DNA of 64,000 nucleotides from an uncultured Marivita sp. (GTDB taxonomy: Bacteria > Pseudomonadota > Alphaproteobacteria > Rhodobacterales > Rhodobacteraceae): contig CANNCS010000004.1 in the NCBI GenBank assembly GCA_947503115.1, forward strand, positions 1 through 64,000, read 5' to 3'. The notes below the pieces were generated by a model. It was not told the DNA's origin. It worked only from the letters and a program-made list of their open reading frames with translations, and did no database searches. The translations under genes and the position numbers were made by a program. How positions within the stretch are numbered: position 1 is the stretch's first letter; each line of letters begins with the position of its first letter. This document shows, in pieces, positions 36,600-47,363 of the stretch.

Positions 36600-37457
36600 T
36601 TACCCCGCTTGGATGGTTTCGATTGCCTCTGCTTTTGCCAGTATTTCACGCGCTGTGGCAACGTGAAGGTTCTCAACGATCTTGCCGTCCACCACGGCCA
36701 CCCCTTGCCCTTCAGCCTCCGCCGCCTCGAACGCGGCGATCTGGCGGCGGGCCAGGTCGATCTCTTCGGGCGCGGGCGCAAAGGCAGTGTTGGCAATGTC
36801 CACCTGTGCGGGATGAATCAGCGTCTTGCCGTCAAAGCCCATGTCGCGGCCCTGCGTGCACTCGGCCTTGAGCCCCTCGTCATCCTTGAACGCGTTATAC
36901 ACACCGTCCACGATCACCAGCCCCTCGGCCTTGGCCGCCAGCAGGCACATCGACAGCGAAGTGAGCATCGGCAAACGGTCCGGGCGGAAACGGGTCTGCA
37001 ATTCCTTGGCAAGGTCATTGGTGCCCATCACCATACCCGCCATCTTGGGATGTGCCGCGATCTCGGCAGCGTTCAGCATGCCGCGCGGCGTTTCCATCAT
37101 CGCCCAGATCGGCAGGTCGCCAGTGATTTCGGCCAGCGCATCCAATTGCGCGGCGCTTTCCACTTTGGGCAACAGCACCGCGTCACAATCCATCTGCGTA
37201 ACAGCTTCCGCATCGGCCCGGCCCCAATCGGTGTCCAGCCCGTTGATCCGCACAATCCGCACCCGCGCACCGTACCCGCCGGTCGCCAAAGCCGCTTTCA
37301 ACGTTTCCCGCGCCGCGGGTTTCTCGTCCACGGCCACCGCATCTTCGAGGTCAAAGATGATCGCATCAACCGGTAAACCCCGTGCCTTTTCCAAAGCCCG
37401 GTCCTTTGATCCCGGAATGTAAAGAACCGAGCGATAAGGGCGGCTGCGCATGTCCAT
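36600..37457 (-). CDS. mcl2: (3S)-malyl-CoA thioesterase / CitE-like lyase
   Basis: A 285-residue member of the HpcH/HpaI-CitE family. It matches the Rhodobacter sphaeroides Mcl2-type protein closely in the recalled blocks: FRSVLYIPGSK-like start, DAIIFDLEDAVA, ALLPKV-type metal site, WAMMETPRGMLNA, MVMGTNDLAKEL and GFDGKTLIHPAQ, with the same length. Mcl2 hydrolyses (3S)-malyl-CoA to malate, completing glyoxylate plus acetyl-CoA condensation in the ethylmalonyl-CoA pathway; the longer Mcl1 lyase is not in this window. AGGAG precedes the ATG by seven bases. It is the first gene of the mcl2-nnrU-DUF1737-mch direction. Confidence 0.88.
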   Translation of the reverse strand: MDMRSRPYRSVLYIPGSKDRALEKARGLPVDAIIFDLEDAVAVDEKPAARETLKAALATGGYGARVRIVRINGLDTDWGRADAEAVTQMDCDAVLLPKVESAAQLDALAEITGDLPIWAMMETPRGMLNAAEIAAHPKMAGMVMGTNDLAKELQTRFRPDRLPMLTSLSMCLLAAKAEGLVIVDGVYNAFKDDEGLKAECTQGRDMGFDGKTLIHPAQVDIANTAFAPAPEEIDLARRQIAAFEAAEAEGQGVAVVDGKIVENLHVATAREILAKAEAIETIQAG

Positions 37458-37650
37458 GACGGTCTCCTGAGCAAGTCTTGAGCAATAATATTGCGCCAGA
37501 GAGCTACATTCTTTTGCAAAAACTGCAAGGGGAGATCTGCCGCACCGCAGAAAAAAGCTGCTGCACCCGCATTCCGTACGGTTCGTTAACCCTTTTCAAA
37601 CCGATGCACAGGACGCTCTGCCCCATCACAGCCGATAAAGGGGTAAGGCC

Positions 37651-37961
37651 ATGAAACAAGAACTCTGGAAAATGACAGTGCTTGCCATAGGCGCGCTGAT
37701 GGCGTCTTCGACGTTGACACAGGCACAACAAAACTGCGCGGCGCGCGATACGGTTATCCAACGGCTGGCCAGCGCCTATGGCGAAACCCGCCGGTCCATT
37801 GGCCTCGCGCAGAACAACACGATGGTCGAAGTGTTTGCCTCCTCCACCACCGGAACGTGGACGATCACCGTCACCAACACTGCCGGCCGCACCTGCCTTG
37901 TCGCCAGTGGTCAGGCCTTCGAACAACTCGCCGAAGCCCTGCCAACACCCGCCGAGGACGT

Positions 37962-37965
<4 letters not shown>
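37651..37965 (+). CDS. Secreted small hypothetical protein
   Basis: A 104-residue protein with a signal peptide (hydrophobic 9-24, cleavage after AQA near residue 26) and a mature part with two cysteines (QNCAAR, RTCLVA). The motif GTWTITVTNTAGRTCLVASG suggests a small beta-rich periplasmic domain, and I recall similar proteins in the Rhodobacteraceae, without known function. GGGGTAAGG lies close before the ATG. The stop codon is shared in CTAG with the convergent TSUP gene. Confidence 0.7.
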
Positions 37966-39827
<1,862 letters not shown>

Positions 39828-39848
39828 CGCGACCTCGGATAACGATGG

Positions 39849-39874
39849 AAAAGGCGGCCAATTGGCCGCCTTTT
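39849..39874. terminator. Bidirectional rho-independent terminator after mdh
   Basis: A perfect 26-bp palindrome: AAAAGGCGGCC (39849-39859), AATT loop and GGCCGCCTTTT (39864-39874). It separates the convergent mdh and GT61-methyltransferase genes and can stop transcription in both directions. Confidence 0.92.
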
Positions 39875-39879
39875 CTATT

Positions 39880-41763
39880 TTACATCTTCTTCAGGACATC
39901 CGCCGGGTCTTTGAGATTGAGCGTCTTGAAGAACCCAGAAATCCCATCGTCGAAATCGGTCAGTTCCTTACCCATGAATTCCTTGACCAGAGCATCGTAT
40001 TTCTTGCTCAGCACGGTACTGCGCGGATTGAGATTGCGGATCAGCACCAACCCGGTCGGAAAGGCTGTAGTGACGTCTATTTTCAGATCCGGCCGGTAGA
40101 GCTGCAAGATCTGCAACGTTTTCCACACGTCCCCGGTCCAATCACCCTTATGGAACTCACGGGTCGCCATGTAGTCCGTTGTCGGGCAGCAATCGTGGAG
40201 CGCAATCACACCCTTCTTGGACATCGCCTTTTCGGTCTCGATGAAGTCCCTAAGCAGATACTCAAACAGGTGCATTCCATCGAGGAACGCCAAGTCGACC
40301 GAGATCTTGTTTTTCTTCAGGAACCCATCTTTGAAAAAATCATCACTGGACTGCTGAAAGAAAAACATCTGCTTTCCGGTTGGGTTCACGGCCGGATGTC
40401 TTAGTTTGAACTCTGGATCGACGGCGATCGTGTTGCCTTTGGCCAATGACAGGCTCTTGCCGGTAAACGTACCGACCTCCAGATACCAGTTCGGTTGCAG
40501 CTTTTCGTGTAGCTGGGCAAGCACGTCGATATAACCTTGGCCCTCGAGCACGGGAACCGTGGTCTCTTCACTCATATCCTTCATACTCTTTTTCTCCTGT
40601 CGTGTGCGCCGCAACTGCCTTAGGAATTGGGGCCGTTCGGTGTCTGTGACAAAGCCGACGGAAAGGGGCCGACCAAGGTTTCGGGATGCGTCAAACTCCG
40701 CCGGGCTGGGACAGCGCCACGGGTCATTCACATCCACCACTCCCTGCGCGACCAAATCATCGCGCAGTTTTTCAAAATCAAGCGTGACCAACGAAATGTT
40801 GTCGGCACGGTGGCGCGGCCATGCCACGTCTTTGATCACGTCGATTTCGACAATTCCCGCCTGACTGAAACTCCGCACATGATTTGTAATCAGCGGCGGT
40901 ATTTCGGACCTGCGCTTCAGAATGATGCAGGTGGCCTCGGGGCGAAAGGTAAACGGCAGCACATGCAACGCAGACCCATCTGCCGCAATCACCGTATCCG
41001 CCTCGCGGTACATCTCAAGCTGCTCGACCAAGCTAAGCTTTTCCGGCGCAACGATGTCGAAGCCGGCGTTCGAAAGATTGTCCTCAAGAACATCTTCGCA
41101 CAGATGCCGCCCAACTGTGCCGGACATCTGGTCCCGCGTGATATAGATTTTGCGGCCAAATCGCGATCGCGCCCGTTTCGGAAGTTTGCCACGAATCCAC
41201 TTGGCGTAACTTGGCGATGCCACACCTTCATGCGCTTCACTGAACAGATCCGGCGCAGAATAAAGCTCCTCGACATGTGTCGGCGACGGAACGATCGCGT
41301 ATTCGTTTTCAATGCCCAGCGTCTTCAGCAAACGCTCTAGGAACGCGTGCTCCTTTTCCGAATACAGAAGCGACACAAACAACAGCTTTACCGTTTTCGG
41401 TAGTTTCTCCGTGGCCCAAATCCGCCCAAGACCGCGGGTGATGACATGCCCGAATTGATGCGACATGACCCCACAAAACAACCAAGCTCCTGATAAGAAT
41501 TTCGCGTCGGCCAAGGCGGCATCGCGAACAGCGCGCGTGGCCATGACTCCGCGTGTCAAAGTTCGCATTTCGGTGTTGCGCAATACCTCGCCAGAGGCGT
41601 CGAAAACACCTGCGTGAAAATTTTGCCCATCACGATGGCCCCGACGGAACGGAACGACAAACGCGTTCGGATGGCAGGCCATCTCATCGAACGGCAAAGC
41701 ATGGGGGTCGACTCGTGAACTAGTCGACAGGCACACTTCGAATGTGCGAACACTCGTATTCAT
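39880..41763 (-). CDS. Bifunctional GT61-family glycosyltransferase / class I methyltransferase
   Basis: A 627-residue two-domain protein. The N-terminal 390 residues are a GT61 (DUF563) glycosyltransferase, recognised from GRKIYITRDQMSGTVGRHL, LSLVEQLEMYREADTVIAADGSALHVLPF and the acceptor-proximal HQFGHVITRGLGRIW. A linker (about 390-420) leads to a Methyltransf_24-type class I SAM methyltransferase with WYLEVGTFTGKSLSLAKG (motif I) and VDLAFLDGMHLFEYLL, ALHDCCP (motifs IV-V). It may build or modify a surface polysaccharide. No signal peptide or membrane segment is visible, so it is cytosolic. Fusion of these domains is uncommon in general. Confidence 0.85.
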   Translation of the reverse strand: MNTSVRTFEVCLSTSSRVDPHALPFDEMACHPNAFVVPFRRGHRDGQNFHAGVFDASGEVLRNTEMRTLTRGVMATRAVRDAALADAKFLSGAWLFCGVMSHQFGHVITRGLGRIWATEKLPKTVKLLFVSLLYSEKEHAFLERLLKTLGIENEYAIVPSPTHVEELYSAPDLFSEAHEGVASPSYAKWIRGKLPKRARSRFGRKIYITRDQMSGTVGRHLCEDVLEDNLSNAGFDIVAPEKLSLVEQLEMYREADTVIAADGSALHVLPFTFRPEATCIILKRRSEIPPLITNHVRSFSQAGIVEIDVIKDVAWPRHRADNISLVTLDFEKLRDDLVAQGVVDVNDPWRCPSPAEFDASRNLGRPLSVGFVTDTERPQFLRQLRRTRQEKKSMKDMSEETTVPVLEGQGYIDVLAQLHEKLQPNWYLEVGTFTGKSLSLAKGNTIAVDPEFKLRHPAVNPTGKQMFFFQQSSDDFFKDGFLKKNKISVDLAFLDGMHLFEYLLRDFIETEKAMSKKGVIALHDCCPTTDYMATREFHKGDWTGDVWKTLQILQLYRPDLKIDVTTAFPTGLVLIRNLNPRSTVLSKKYDALVKEFMGKELTDFDDGISGFFKTLNLKDPADVLKKM

Positions 41764-42077
41764 TAACCTGCGTCGTCCTCAACGTGCCGCGTTTTTTTAT
41801 CTGCTAAGAATAGCATGCGGCATCGACGCAAGTTTAGGCTGCGGTCCGAGACCCGGTCAACTCGAGATAAATTCAAAAGATTCGGGTGTGACCACGCTGC
41901 ATGGCACACCCAAACCAAATGCTTTCCAAGAATTTGTGATCACACTTTTTTTGGCTGTGATCACAAATGTCGGTTTTTTGCCGATTTGCCCGCCCTGCGG
42001 CAAAAAAACCGTTAAGTATTCATGCTTCACACTCTTATATCGCCACAAATCGCAGCAAGAAACGGGACAGTTGACCG
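41764..42077 (+). other. sucC upstream region
   Basis: This 314-base gap has no gene. It holds the paired TGTGATCACA operators and, at 41971-42011, an inverted repeat whose arms are CGGTTTTTTGCCG and CGGCAAAAAAACCG. A similar CCAAAAAACCG tract occurs downstream of the sdhC operators (33834-33846, other strand). The promoter of the suc operon is probably between these elements and the ATG, but no clean -35/-10 pair was identified. Confidence 0.5.
41935..41965 (+). promoter_or_regulatory. Paired TGTGATCACA operators upstream of sucC
   Basis: Two perfect palindromes TGTGATCACA at 41935-41944 and 41956-41965, with the same 21-bp spacing as the pair upstream of sdhC. They are 113-143 bases upstream of the sucC ATG. 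The shared architecture makes these the best candidates in the window for a common TCA-cycle regulator. The binding protein is not identified. Confidence 0.75.
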
Positions 42078-43271
42078 ATGAACATCCACGAGTATCAGGC
42101 GAAAGCCCTGCTACGCAGCTACGGCGCTCCGGTGTCGGATGGCCGCGTGGTCCTCAAGGCCGAAGAGGCCAAGACCAAAGCAGGCGAAATGGACGGCCCG
42201 CTCTGGGTGGTCAAGGCTCAGATCCACGCGGGCGGCCGCGGCAAGGGCAAGTTCAAGGAAGAAAGCGCTGGCGAAGCAGGCGGCGTACGCCTTGCCAAGT
42301 CGGTTGAAGAAGCCGCCGAAGAAGCCAAGAAGATGCTGGGCCGCACCCTTGTGACCAAGCAGACCGGCGATGCCGGCAAGCAAGTGAATCGCATCTACAT
42401 CGAAGACGGCTCTGGCATCCAGACCGAGATGTATCTGGCGCTCCTCGTCGACCGTCAAACCTCCCGCGTGTCCTTCGTGGCCTCCACCGAGGGCGGCATG
42501 GACATCGAAGAGGTTGCGGAAAGCACCCCTGAGAAAATTCTCAGCTTCTCGGTCGATCCGGCCACTGGCTATCAGGCATTCCACGGTCGCCGCATCGCGT
42601 TCAACCTCGGCCTTGAAGGCAAGCAGGTAAAGCAATGCGTTCAGCTGATGGGTACACTCTACCAACTCTTTGTCGAAAAAGACATGGAGATGCTGGAAAT
42701 CAACCCGCTGATCGTGACCGACGAAGGTGATCTGAAATGCCTTGACGCCAAGATGGGTTTTGACGGCAACGCGATCTACCGCCACCCGGACATCGCAGAA
42801 CTGCGCGACACCACCGAAGAAGACCCGAAAGAACTTGAGGCCTCCAAGTACGACCTCAACTACATCGCTCTGGACGGTGAAATCGGCTGCATGGTGAACG
42901 GCGCAGGCCTTGCCATGGCGACGATGGACATCATCAAGCTCTACGGTGCGGAACCGGCCAACTTCCTCGATGTGGGCGGCGGTGCGACCAAGGAAAAGGT
43001 CACCGAAGCGTTCAAGATCATCACTTCTGACCCGCAGGTCAAAGGCATTCTGGTCAACATCTTCGGCGGCATCATGCGCTGCGATGTGATCGCGGAAGGC
43101 GTGATCGCTGCTGTGAAAGAGGTCGGTCTTCAGGTTCCTCTGGTTGTGCGCCTCGAAGGCACGAACGTCGAAAAGGGCAAGGAGATCATTCAGAACTCCG
43201 GTCTCGACGTGATCGCCGCCGACGACCTCAAGGACGGTGCCCAGAAGATCGTGAAAGCGGTCAAAGGATAA
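42078..43271 (+). CDS. sucC: Succinyl-CoA synthetase beta subunit
   Basis: A 397-residue ADP/GDP-forming beta subunit with the ATP-grasp domain ([19 protein letters not shown] start, [14 protein letters not shown]) and the C-terminal CoA-ligase domain ([24 protein letters not shown]). It couples succinyl-CoA hydrolysis to nucleoside triphosphate synthesis with SucD. It is the first gene of the suc operon, and a REP-like palindrome separates it from sucD. Confidence 0.97.
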   Translation: MNIHEYQAKALLRSYGAPVSDGRVVLKAEEAKTKAGEMDGPLWVVKAQIHAGGRGKGKFKEESAGEAGGVRLAKSVEEAAEEAKKMLGRTLVTKQTGDAGKQVNRIYIEDGSGIQTEMYLALLVDRQTSRVSFVASTEGGMDIEEVAESTPEKILSFSVDPATGYQAFHGRRIAFNLGLEGKQVKQCVQLMGTLYQLFVEKDMEMLEINPLIVTDEGDLKCLDAKMGFDGNAIYRHPDIAELRDTTEEDPKELEASKYDLNYIALDGEIGCMVNGAGLAMATMDIIKLYGAEPANFLDVGGGATKEKVTEAFKIITSDPQVKGILVNIFGGIMRCDVIAEGVIAAVKEVGLQVPLVVRLEGTNVEKGKEIIQNSGLDVIAADDLKDGAQKIVKAVKG

Positions 43272-43274
43272 TTC

Positions 43275-43336
43275 GTAGGGTGCGTGATTTCGCGCATCTT
43301 CCCGGAACGATCGGTGCGTAAAATCACGCACCCTAC
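43275..43336. repeat. REP-like inverted repeat between sucC and sucD
   Basis: Arms GTAGGGTGCGTGATTT (43275-43290) and AAATCACGCACCCTAC (43321-43336) are perfectly complementary over 16 bp around a 30-base interior, and each arm region is itself an imperfect palindrome (TGCGTGATTTCGCGCA). Related elements occur at 44245 and 48897. The right arm ends shortly before the sucD ribosome binding site. Confidence 0.8.
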
Positions 43337-43351
43337 TCAGGAGAACGCCAG

Positions 43352-44236
43352 ATGGCAGTCCTCATCGACGAAAACACCAAAGTGATCTGTCAGGGCCTCA
43401 CCGGCTCGCAGGGCACCTTCCACACCGAACAGGCCATCGCCTATGGCACCAAGATGGTCGGCGGTGTCACCCCTGGCAAAGGCGGGATGACCCATCTCGA
43501 CCTGCCGGTTTTCAACTCGGTCCACGAGGCCAAGCACGCAACCGAAGCGAACGCGACAGTGATCTACGTCCCGCCGCCCTTCGCAGCGGACTCGATCCTC
43601 GAAGCGATCGACGCCGAAATGGAAGTGATCGTGTGTATCACCGAAGGCATCCCGGTCATGGACATGATGCGCGTAAAGCGCGCGCTTGAAACCTCTTCTT
43701 CGCGCCTCATCGGCCCGAACTGCCCCGGTGTCATCACACCCGACGCCTGCAAGATCGGCATCATGCCTGGCCACATCCACCGTCGCGGTAGCGTCGGCGT
43801 TGTGTCGCGCTCCGGCACGCTCACCTATGAGGCGGTCAAGCAGACCACCGATGTGGGTCTGGGCCAGTCCACCTGCGTCGGCATCGGCGGCGACCCGATC
43901 AAGGGCACCGAGCATATCGACGTTCTGGAATGGTTCCTTGCGGATGACGAAACCGAGAGCATCATCATGATCGGTGAGATCGGTGGCTCGGCCGAAGAAG
44001 AAGCGGCGCAGTTCCTAGCTGATGAGAAGAAAAAAGGCCGTTGGAAGCCGACCGCAGGCTTCATCGCAGGCCGCACAGCCCCTCCGGGCCGCCGCATGGG
44101 CCACGCAGGCGCAATCGTCGCCGGTGGCAAAGGTGGTGCCGAAGACAAGATCGAAGCTATGAAGTCCGCAGGCATCGTCGTTGCTGAAAGCCCCGCCAGC
44201 CTTGGCGAAGCTGTTCTCGAAGCGATCAAGGGCTAA
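43352..44236 (+). CDS. sucD: Succinyl-CoA synthetase alpha subunit
   Basis: A 294-residue alpha subunit. The CoA-binding domain has [17 protein letters not shown] and the GPNCPGVI loop; the phosphohistidine is H251 in [11 protein letters not shown]. It forms the heterodimer with SucC. AGGAG lies nine bases before the ATG, just after the REP-like repeat. It is followed by a 157-base gap with further palindromes before sucA. Confidence 0.97.
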   Translation: MAVLIDENTKVICQGLTGSQGTFHTEQAIAYGTKMVGGVTPGKGGMTHLDLPVFNSVHEAKHATEANATVIYVPPPFAADSILEAIDAEMEVIVCITEGIPVMDMMRVKRALETSSSRLIGPNCPGVITPDACKIGIMPGHIHRRGSVGVVSRSGTLTYEAVKQTTDVGLGQSTCVGIGGDPIKGTEHIDVLEWFLADDETESIIMIGEIGGSAEEEAAQFLADEKKKGRWKPTAGFIAGRTAPPGRRMGHAGAIVAGGKGGAEDKIEAMKSAGIVVAESPASLGEAVLEAIKG

Positions 44237-44244
44237 AGGCCCGC

Positions 44245-44269
44245 GTAGGGTGGTTTGACGTCACCCTAC
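44245..44269. repeat. REP-like hairpin between sucD and sucA
   Basis: GTAGGGTG (44245-44252) pairs with CACCCTAC (44262-44269) around a nine-base loop. It shares the GTAGGGTG/CACCCTAC ends with the repeat at 43275 but has a shorter interior. Two more palindromes follow: an 18-bp one at 44286-44303 (GCCGGGCATATGCCCGGC) and AGCGGATC/GATCCGCT at 44332-44351, the latter terminator-like with a short TTT tract. Confidence 0.75.
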
Positions 44270-44393
44270 ATCACGACAAAGGTAGGCCGGGCATATGCCC
44301 GGCTTGCGCACAAACAAAAAAGCCGCGCGATAGCGGATCGCATGATCCGCTTTCCTGCTGCTTGATCAGACCGGTTCGGGAGGACCACGACAC

Positions 44394-47360
44394 ATGACGG
44401 ATCAAAGCCCTAACGATCTCTTCCACGCCTCCAGCTTTATGCAGGGGCACAACGCGGCATATCTTGAACAGATGTACGCGCGGTATGCGAACGACCCCAA
44501 CGCGGTCGACGAAGCGTGGCAGGCGTTCTTCCGGCAACTTGGCGATGACGAAGTCAGCGTCAAAAAAGAAGCGACCGGTCCTAGCTGGGCACGCCCCGAC
44601 TGGCCGCCGATGCCGAATGACGATCTGACCGCCGCGTTGGATGGCCAATGGCCCGTCGCGCCGGCAGAGATCAAAGGCGCGGGCGACAAGATCAAGGCCA
44701 AGGCGCAGGAAAAAGGCGTAGAGATCACCGATGACGCGATCCAGCGCGCGGTCCTCGACTCCATCCGCGCTCTGATGATTATCCGCGCCTACCGTATCCG
44801 GGGGCATCTCGCCGCCGATCTCGACCCATTGGGCATGCGCGAGCAAACGGCACACCCGGAACTCGATCCGAAATCCTACGGTTTCACCGAAGCCGACATG
44901 GACCGTCCGATATTCATCGACAACGTGCTGGGTCTCCAGATCGCGTCGATGCGCGAAATTCTCGACATCGTGCGCCGCACCTATTGCGGCACCTTCGCGC
45001 TGCAATACATGCACATTTCCGATCCCGAACAGTCCGCGTGGCTGAAGGAACGGATCGAAGGATACGGAAAGGAAGTCGCCTTCACCCGCGAAGGCCGCAA
45101 GGCGATCCTCAACAAGATGGTCGAGGCAGAAGGCTTCGAGAAATTCCTCCATGTCAAATACATGGGCACCAAGCGCTTTGGTCTGGACGGTGGCGAAAGC
45201 CTGATCCCCGCAATGGAGCAGATCATCAAGCGCGGCGGTAACCTTGGCGTTCAGGAAATCGTCATCGGTATGCCGCACCGCGGCCGCCTGTCGGTTCTGG
45301 CCAACGTGATGCAGAAACCCTATCGCGCGATCTTCAATGAATTCCAGGGCGGCAGCTTCAAGCCAGAAGATGTCGACGGCTCGGGCGATGTGAAGTACCA
45401 CCTCGGCGCCTCCTCCGACCGCGAGTTTGACGGCAATTCTGTCCACCTGTCGCTGACCGCCAACCCGTCGCACCTCGAAGCGGTGAACCCGGTGGTTCTG
45501 GGTAAGGTACGCGCCAAGCAAGACCAGATGGGCGATGCCGAGCGCCGCAAGGTCATGCCAATCCTGCTACACGGCGATGCGGCCTTTGCAGGTCAGGGCG
45601 TCGTAGCCGAATGTTTCGCCCTGTCGGGTCTGCGCGGCCACCGCAGCGGCGGCACGGTTCATATCGTTGTGAACAACCAGATCGGCTTTACCACCGCGCC
45701 GCACTTCTCGCGCTCGTCGCCCTACCCGACCGATAACGCACTGGTCGTCGAAGCCCCGATCTTCCACGTTAACGGCGACGACCCCGAAGCGGTGGTCCAC
45801 GCCGCCAAGGTCGCAACCGAATACCGCCAGAAATTCGGCAAAGACGTTGTCATCGACATTTTCTGCTACCGCCGCTTTGGTCACAACGAGGGGGATGAAC
45901 CGATGTTCACAAACCCCTTGATGTACAAGAAGATCAAACAGCAGAAGACCACCCTGTCGCTGTACACCGAGCGTCTGGTCAAGGACGGCCTGATCCCCGA
46001 AGGCGAAATCGAGGACATGAAGGCCGCGTTCCAGGCGCACCTGAACGAAGAGTTCGAATCCGGCAAGACATACAAGCCCAACAAGGCGGACTGGCTGGAT
46101 GGGCGCTGGAGCCATCTCGACCGTCAGAACGTAGACGACTACCAGCGCGGCCAGACCGCGATCAGCCCCGAAACGATGTCTCAGGTCGGTGAATCACTCA
46201 GCCGCTTGCCCGACGGTTTTCCGGTGCACAAAACAGTGGCGCGTCTGCTCGACACCCGTAAAGATATGTTCGAAACGGGCGCGGGCTTTGATTGGGCCAC
46301 TGCAGAGGCGTTGGCCTTTGGCTCGTTGCTCACCGAAGGCTACCCGGTTCGCCTTGCCGGTCAGGACAGCACACGTGGTACGTTCAGCCAGCGTCATTCG
46401 GGCATCGTCAATCAGGACACGGAAGAACGGTACTACCCGCTCAACCACATCCGTGAGGGCCAATCGCGCTACGAAGTGATCGACTCCGCCCTGTCGGAAT
46501 ACGCGGTTCTGGGCTTTGAATACGGCTACTCGCTGGCAGAACCGAACGCGTTGACGTTGTGGGAAGCCCAGTTCGGCGACTTCGCCAACGGCGCTCAGAT
46601 CATGTTCGACCAGTTCGTCAGCTCGGGTGAAAGCAAGTGGCTGCGCATGTCCGGTCTGGTCTGCCTCCTGCCGCACGGGTTTGAGGGTCAGGGCCCGGAA
46701 CACTCTTCCGCACGCCTTGAACGCTTCCTGCAAATGAGCGGTCAGGACAACTGGATCGTGGCCAACTGCACCACCCCGGCCAACTACTTCCACATACTGC
46801 GTCGCCAGCTTCACCGGTCCTTCCGGAAACCGCTGATCCTGATGACGCCGAAATCGCTTTTGCGTCACAAGCTGGCGGTCTCCAAGACCGAGGAATTCAC
46901 CACAGGGTCCAGCTTCCACCGCGTCCTGTGGGACGACGCGCAATACGGCAATTCGGACACCAAGCTCAAAGCCGATGACAAGATCAAACGCGTCGTGATG
47001 TGTTCGGGCAAGGTCTACTACGACCTGCTTGAAGAACGGGACGCTCGCGGGATCGATGACGTCTACATTCTGCGGTTCGAACAGTTCTACCCGTTCCCGG
47101 CCATCTCAGCGGTCAAGGAATTGGAACGCTTCCCGCAGGCCGAGATGATCTGGTGCCAGGAAGAACCAAAGAACCAGGGCGGCTGGACATTCATGGAGCC
47201 GAACCTCGAATGGGTTCTGGGCCGCATCAACGCCAAGCACCCGCGCCCCCGCTACGTGGGCCGCGCCACATCGGCCTCCCCGGCAACGGGTCTGGCCAGC
47301 CAACACAAAGCACAGCAAACAGCGCTCGTGAACGACGCGCTGACGATCGAAGGGAACTAA
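44394..47360 (+). CDS. sucA: 2-oxoglutarate dehydrogenase E1 component
   Basis: A 988-residue thiamine diphosphate-dependent E1o that decarboxylates 2-oxoglutarate and transfers succinyl to SucB. It opens with the E2-interacting QSPNDLFHASSFMQGHNAAYLEQMYARY-type N-terminus and includes GMPHRGRLSVLANV, the ThDP motif region GDAAFAGQGVVAE...NNQIGFTT, RRFGHNEGDEPMFT and the C-terminal EEPKNQGGW. GGGAGGA precedes the ATG. It has the usual full length for SucA and no damage. Confidence 0.97.
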   Translation: MTDQSPNDLFHASSFMQGHNAAYLEQMYARYANDPNAVDEAWQAFFRQLGDDEVSVKKEATGPSWARPDWPPMPNDDLTAALDGQWPVAPAEIKGAGDKIKAKAQEKGVEITDDAIQRAVLDSIRALMIIRAYRIRGHLAADLDPLGMREQTAHPELDPKSYGFTEADMDRPIFIDNVLGLQIASMREILDIVRRTYCGTFALQYMHISDPEQSAWLKERIEGYGKEVAFTREGRKAILNKMVEAEGFEKFLHVKYMGTKRFGLDGGESLIPAMEQIIKRGGNLGVQEIVIGMPHRGRLSVLANVMQKPYRAIFNEFQGGSFKPEDVDGSGDVKYHLGASSDREFDGNSVHLSLTANPSHLEAVNPVVLGKVRAKQDQMGDAERRKVMPILLHGDAAFAGQGVVAECFALSGLRGHRSGGTVHIVVNNQIGFTTAPHFSRSSPYPTDNALVVEAPIFHVNGDDPEAVVHAAKVATEYRQKFGKDVVIDIFCYRRFGHNEGDEPMFTNPLMYKKIKQQKTTLSLYTERLVKDGLIPEGEIEDMKAAFQAHLNEEFESGKTYKPNKADWLDGRWSHLDRQNVDDYQRGQTAISPETMSQVGESLSRLPDGFPVHKTVARLLDTRKDMFETGAGFDWATAEALAFGSLLTEGYPVRLAGQDSTRGTFSQRHSGIVNQDTEERYYPLNHIREGQSRYEVIDSALSEYAVLGFEYGYSLAEPNALTLWEAQFGDFANGAQIMFDQFVSSGESKWLRMSGLVCLLPHGFEGQGPEHSSARLERFLQMSGQDNWIVANCTTPANYFHILRRQLHRSFRKPLILMTPKSLLRHKLAVSKTEEFTTGSSFHRVLWDDAQYGNSDTKLKADDKIKRVVMCSGKVYYDLLEERDARGIDDVYILRFEQFYPFPAISAVKELERFPQAEMIWCQEEPKNQGGWTFMEPNLEWVLGRINAKHPRPRYVGRATSASPATGLASQHKAQQTALVNDALTIEGN

Positions 47361-47363
47361 GAC

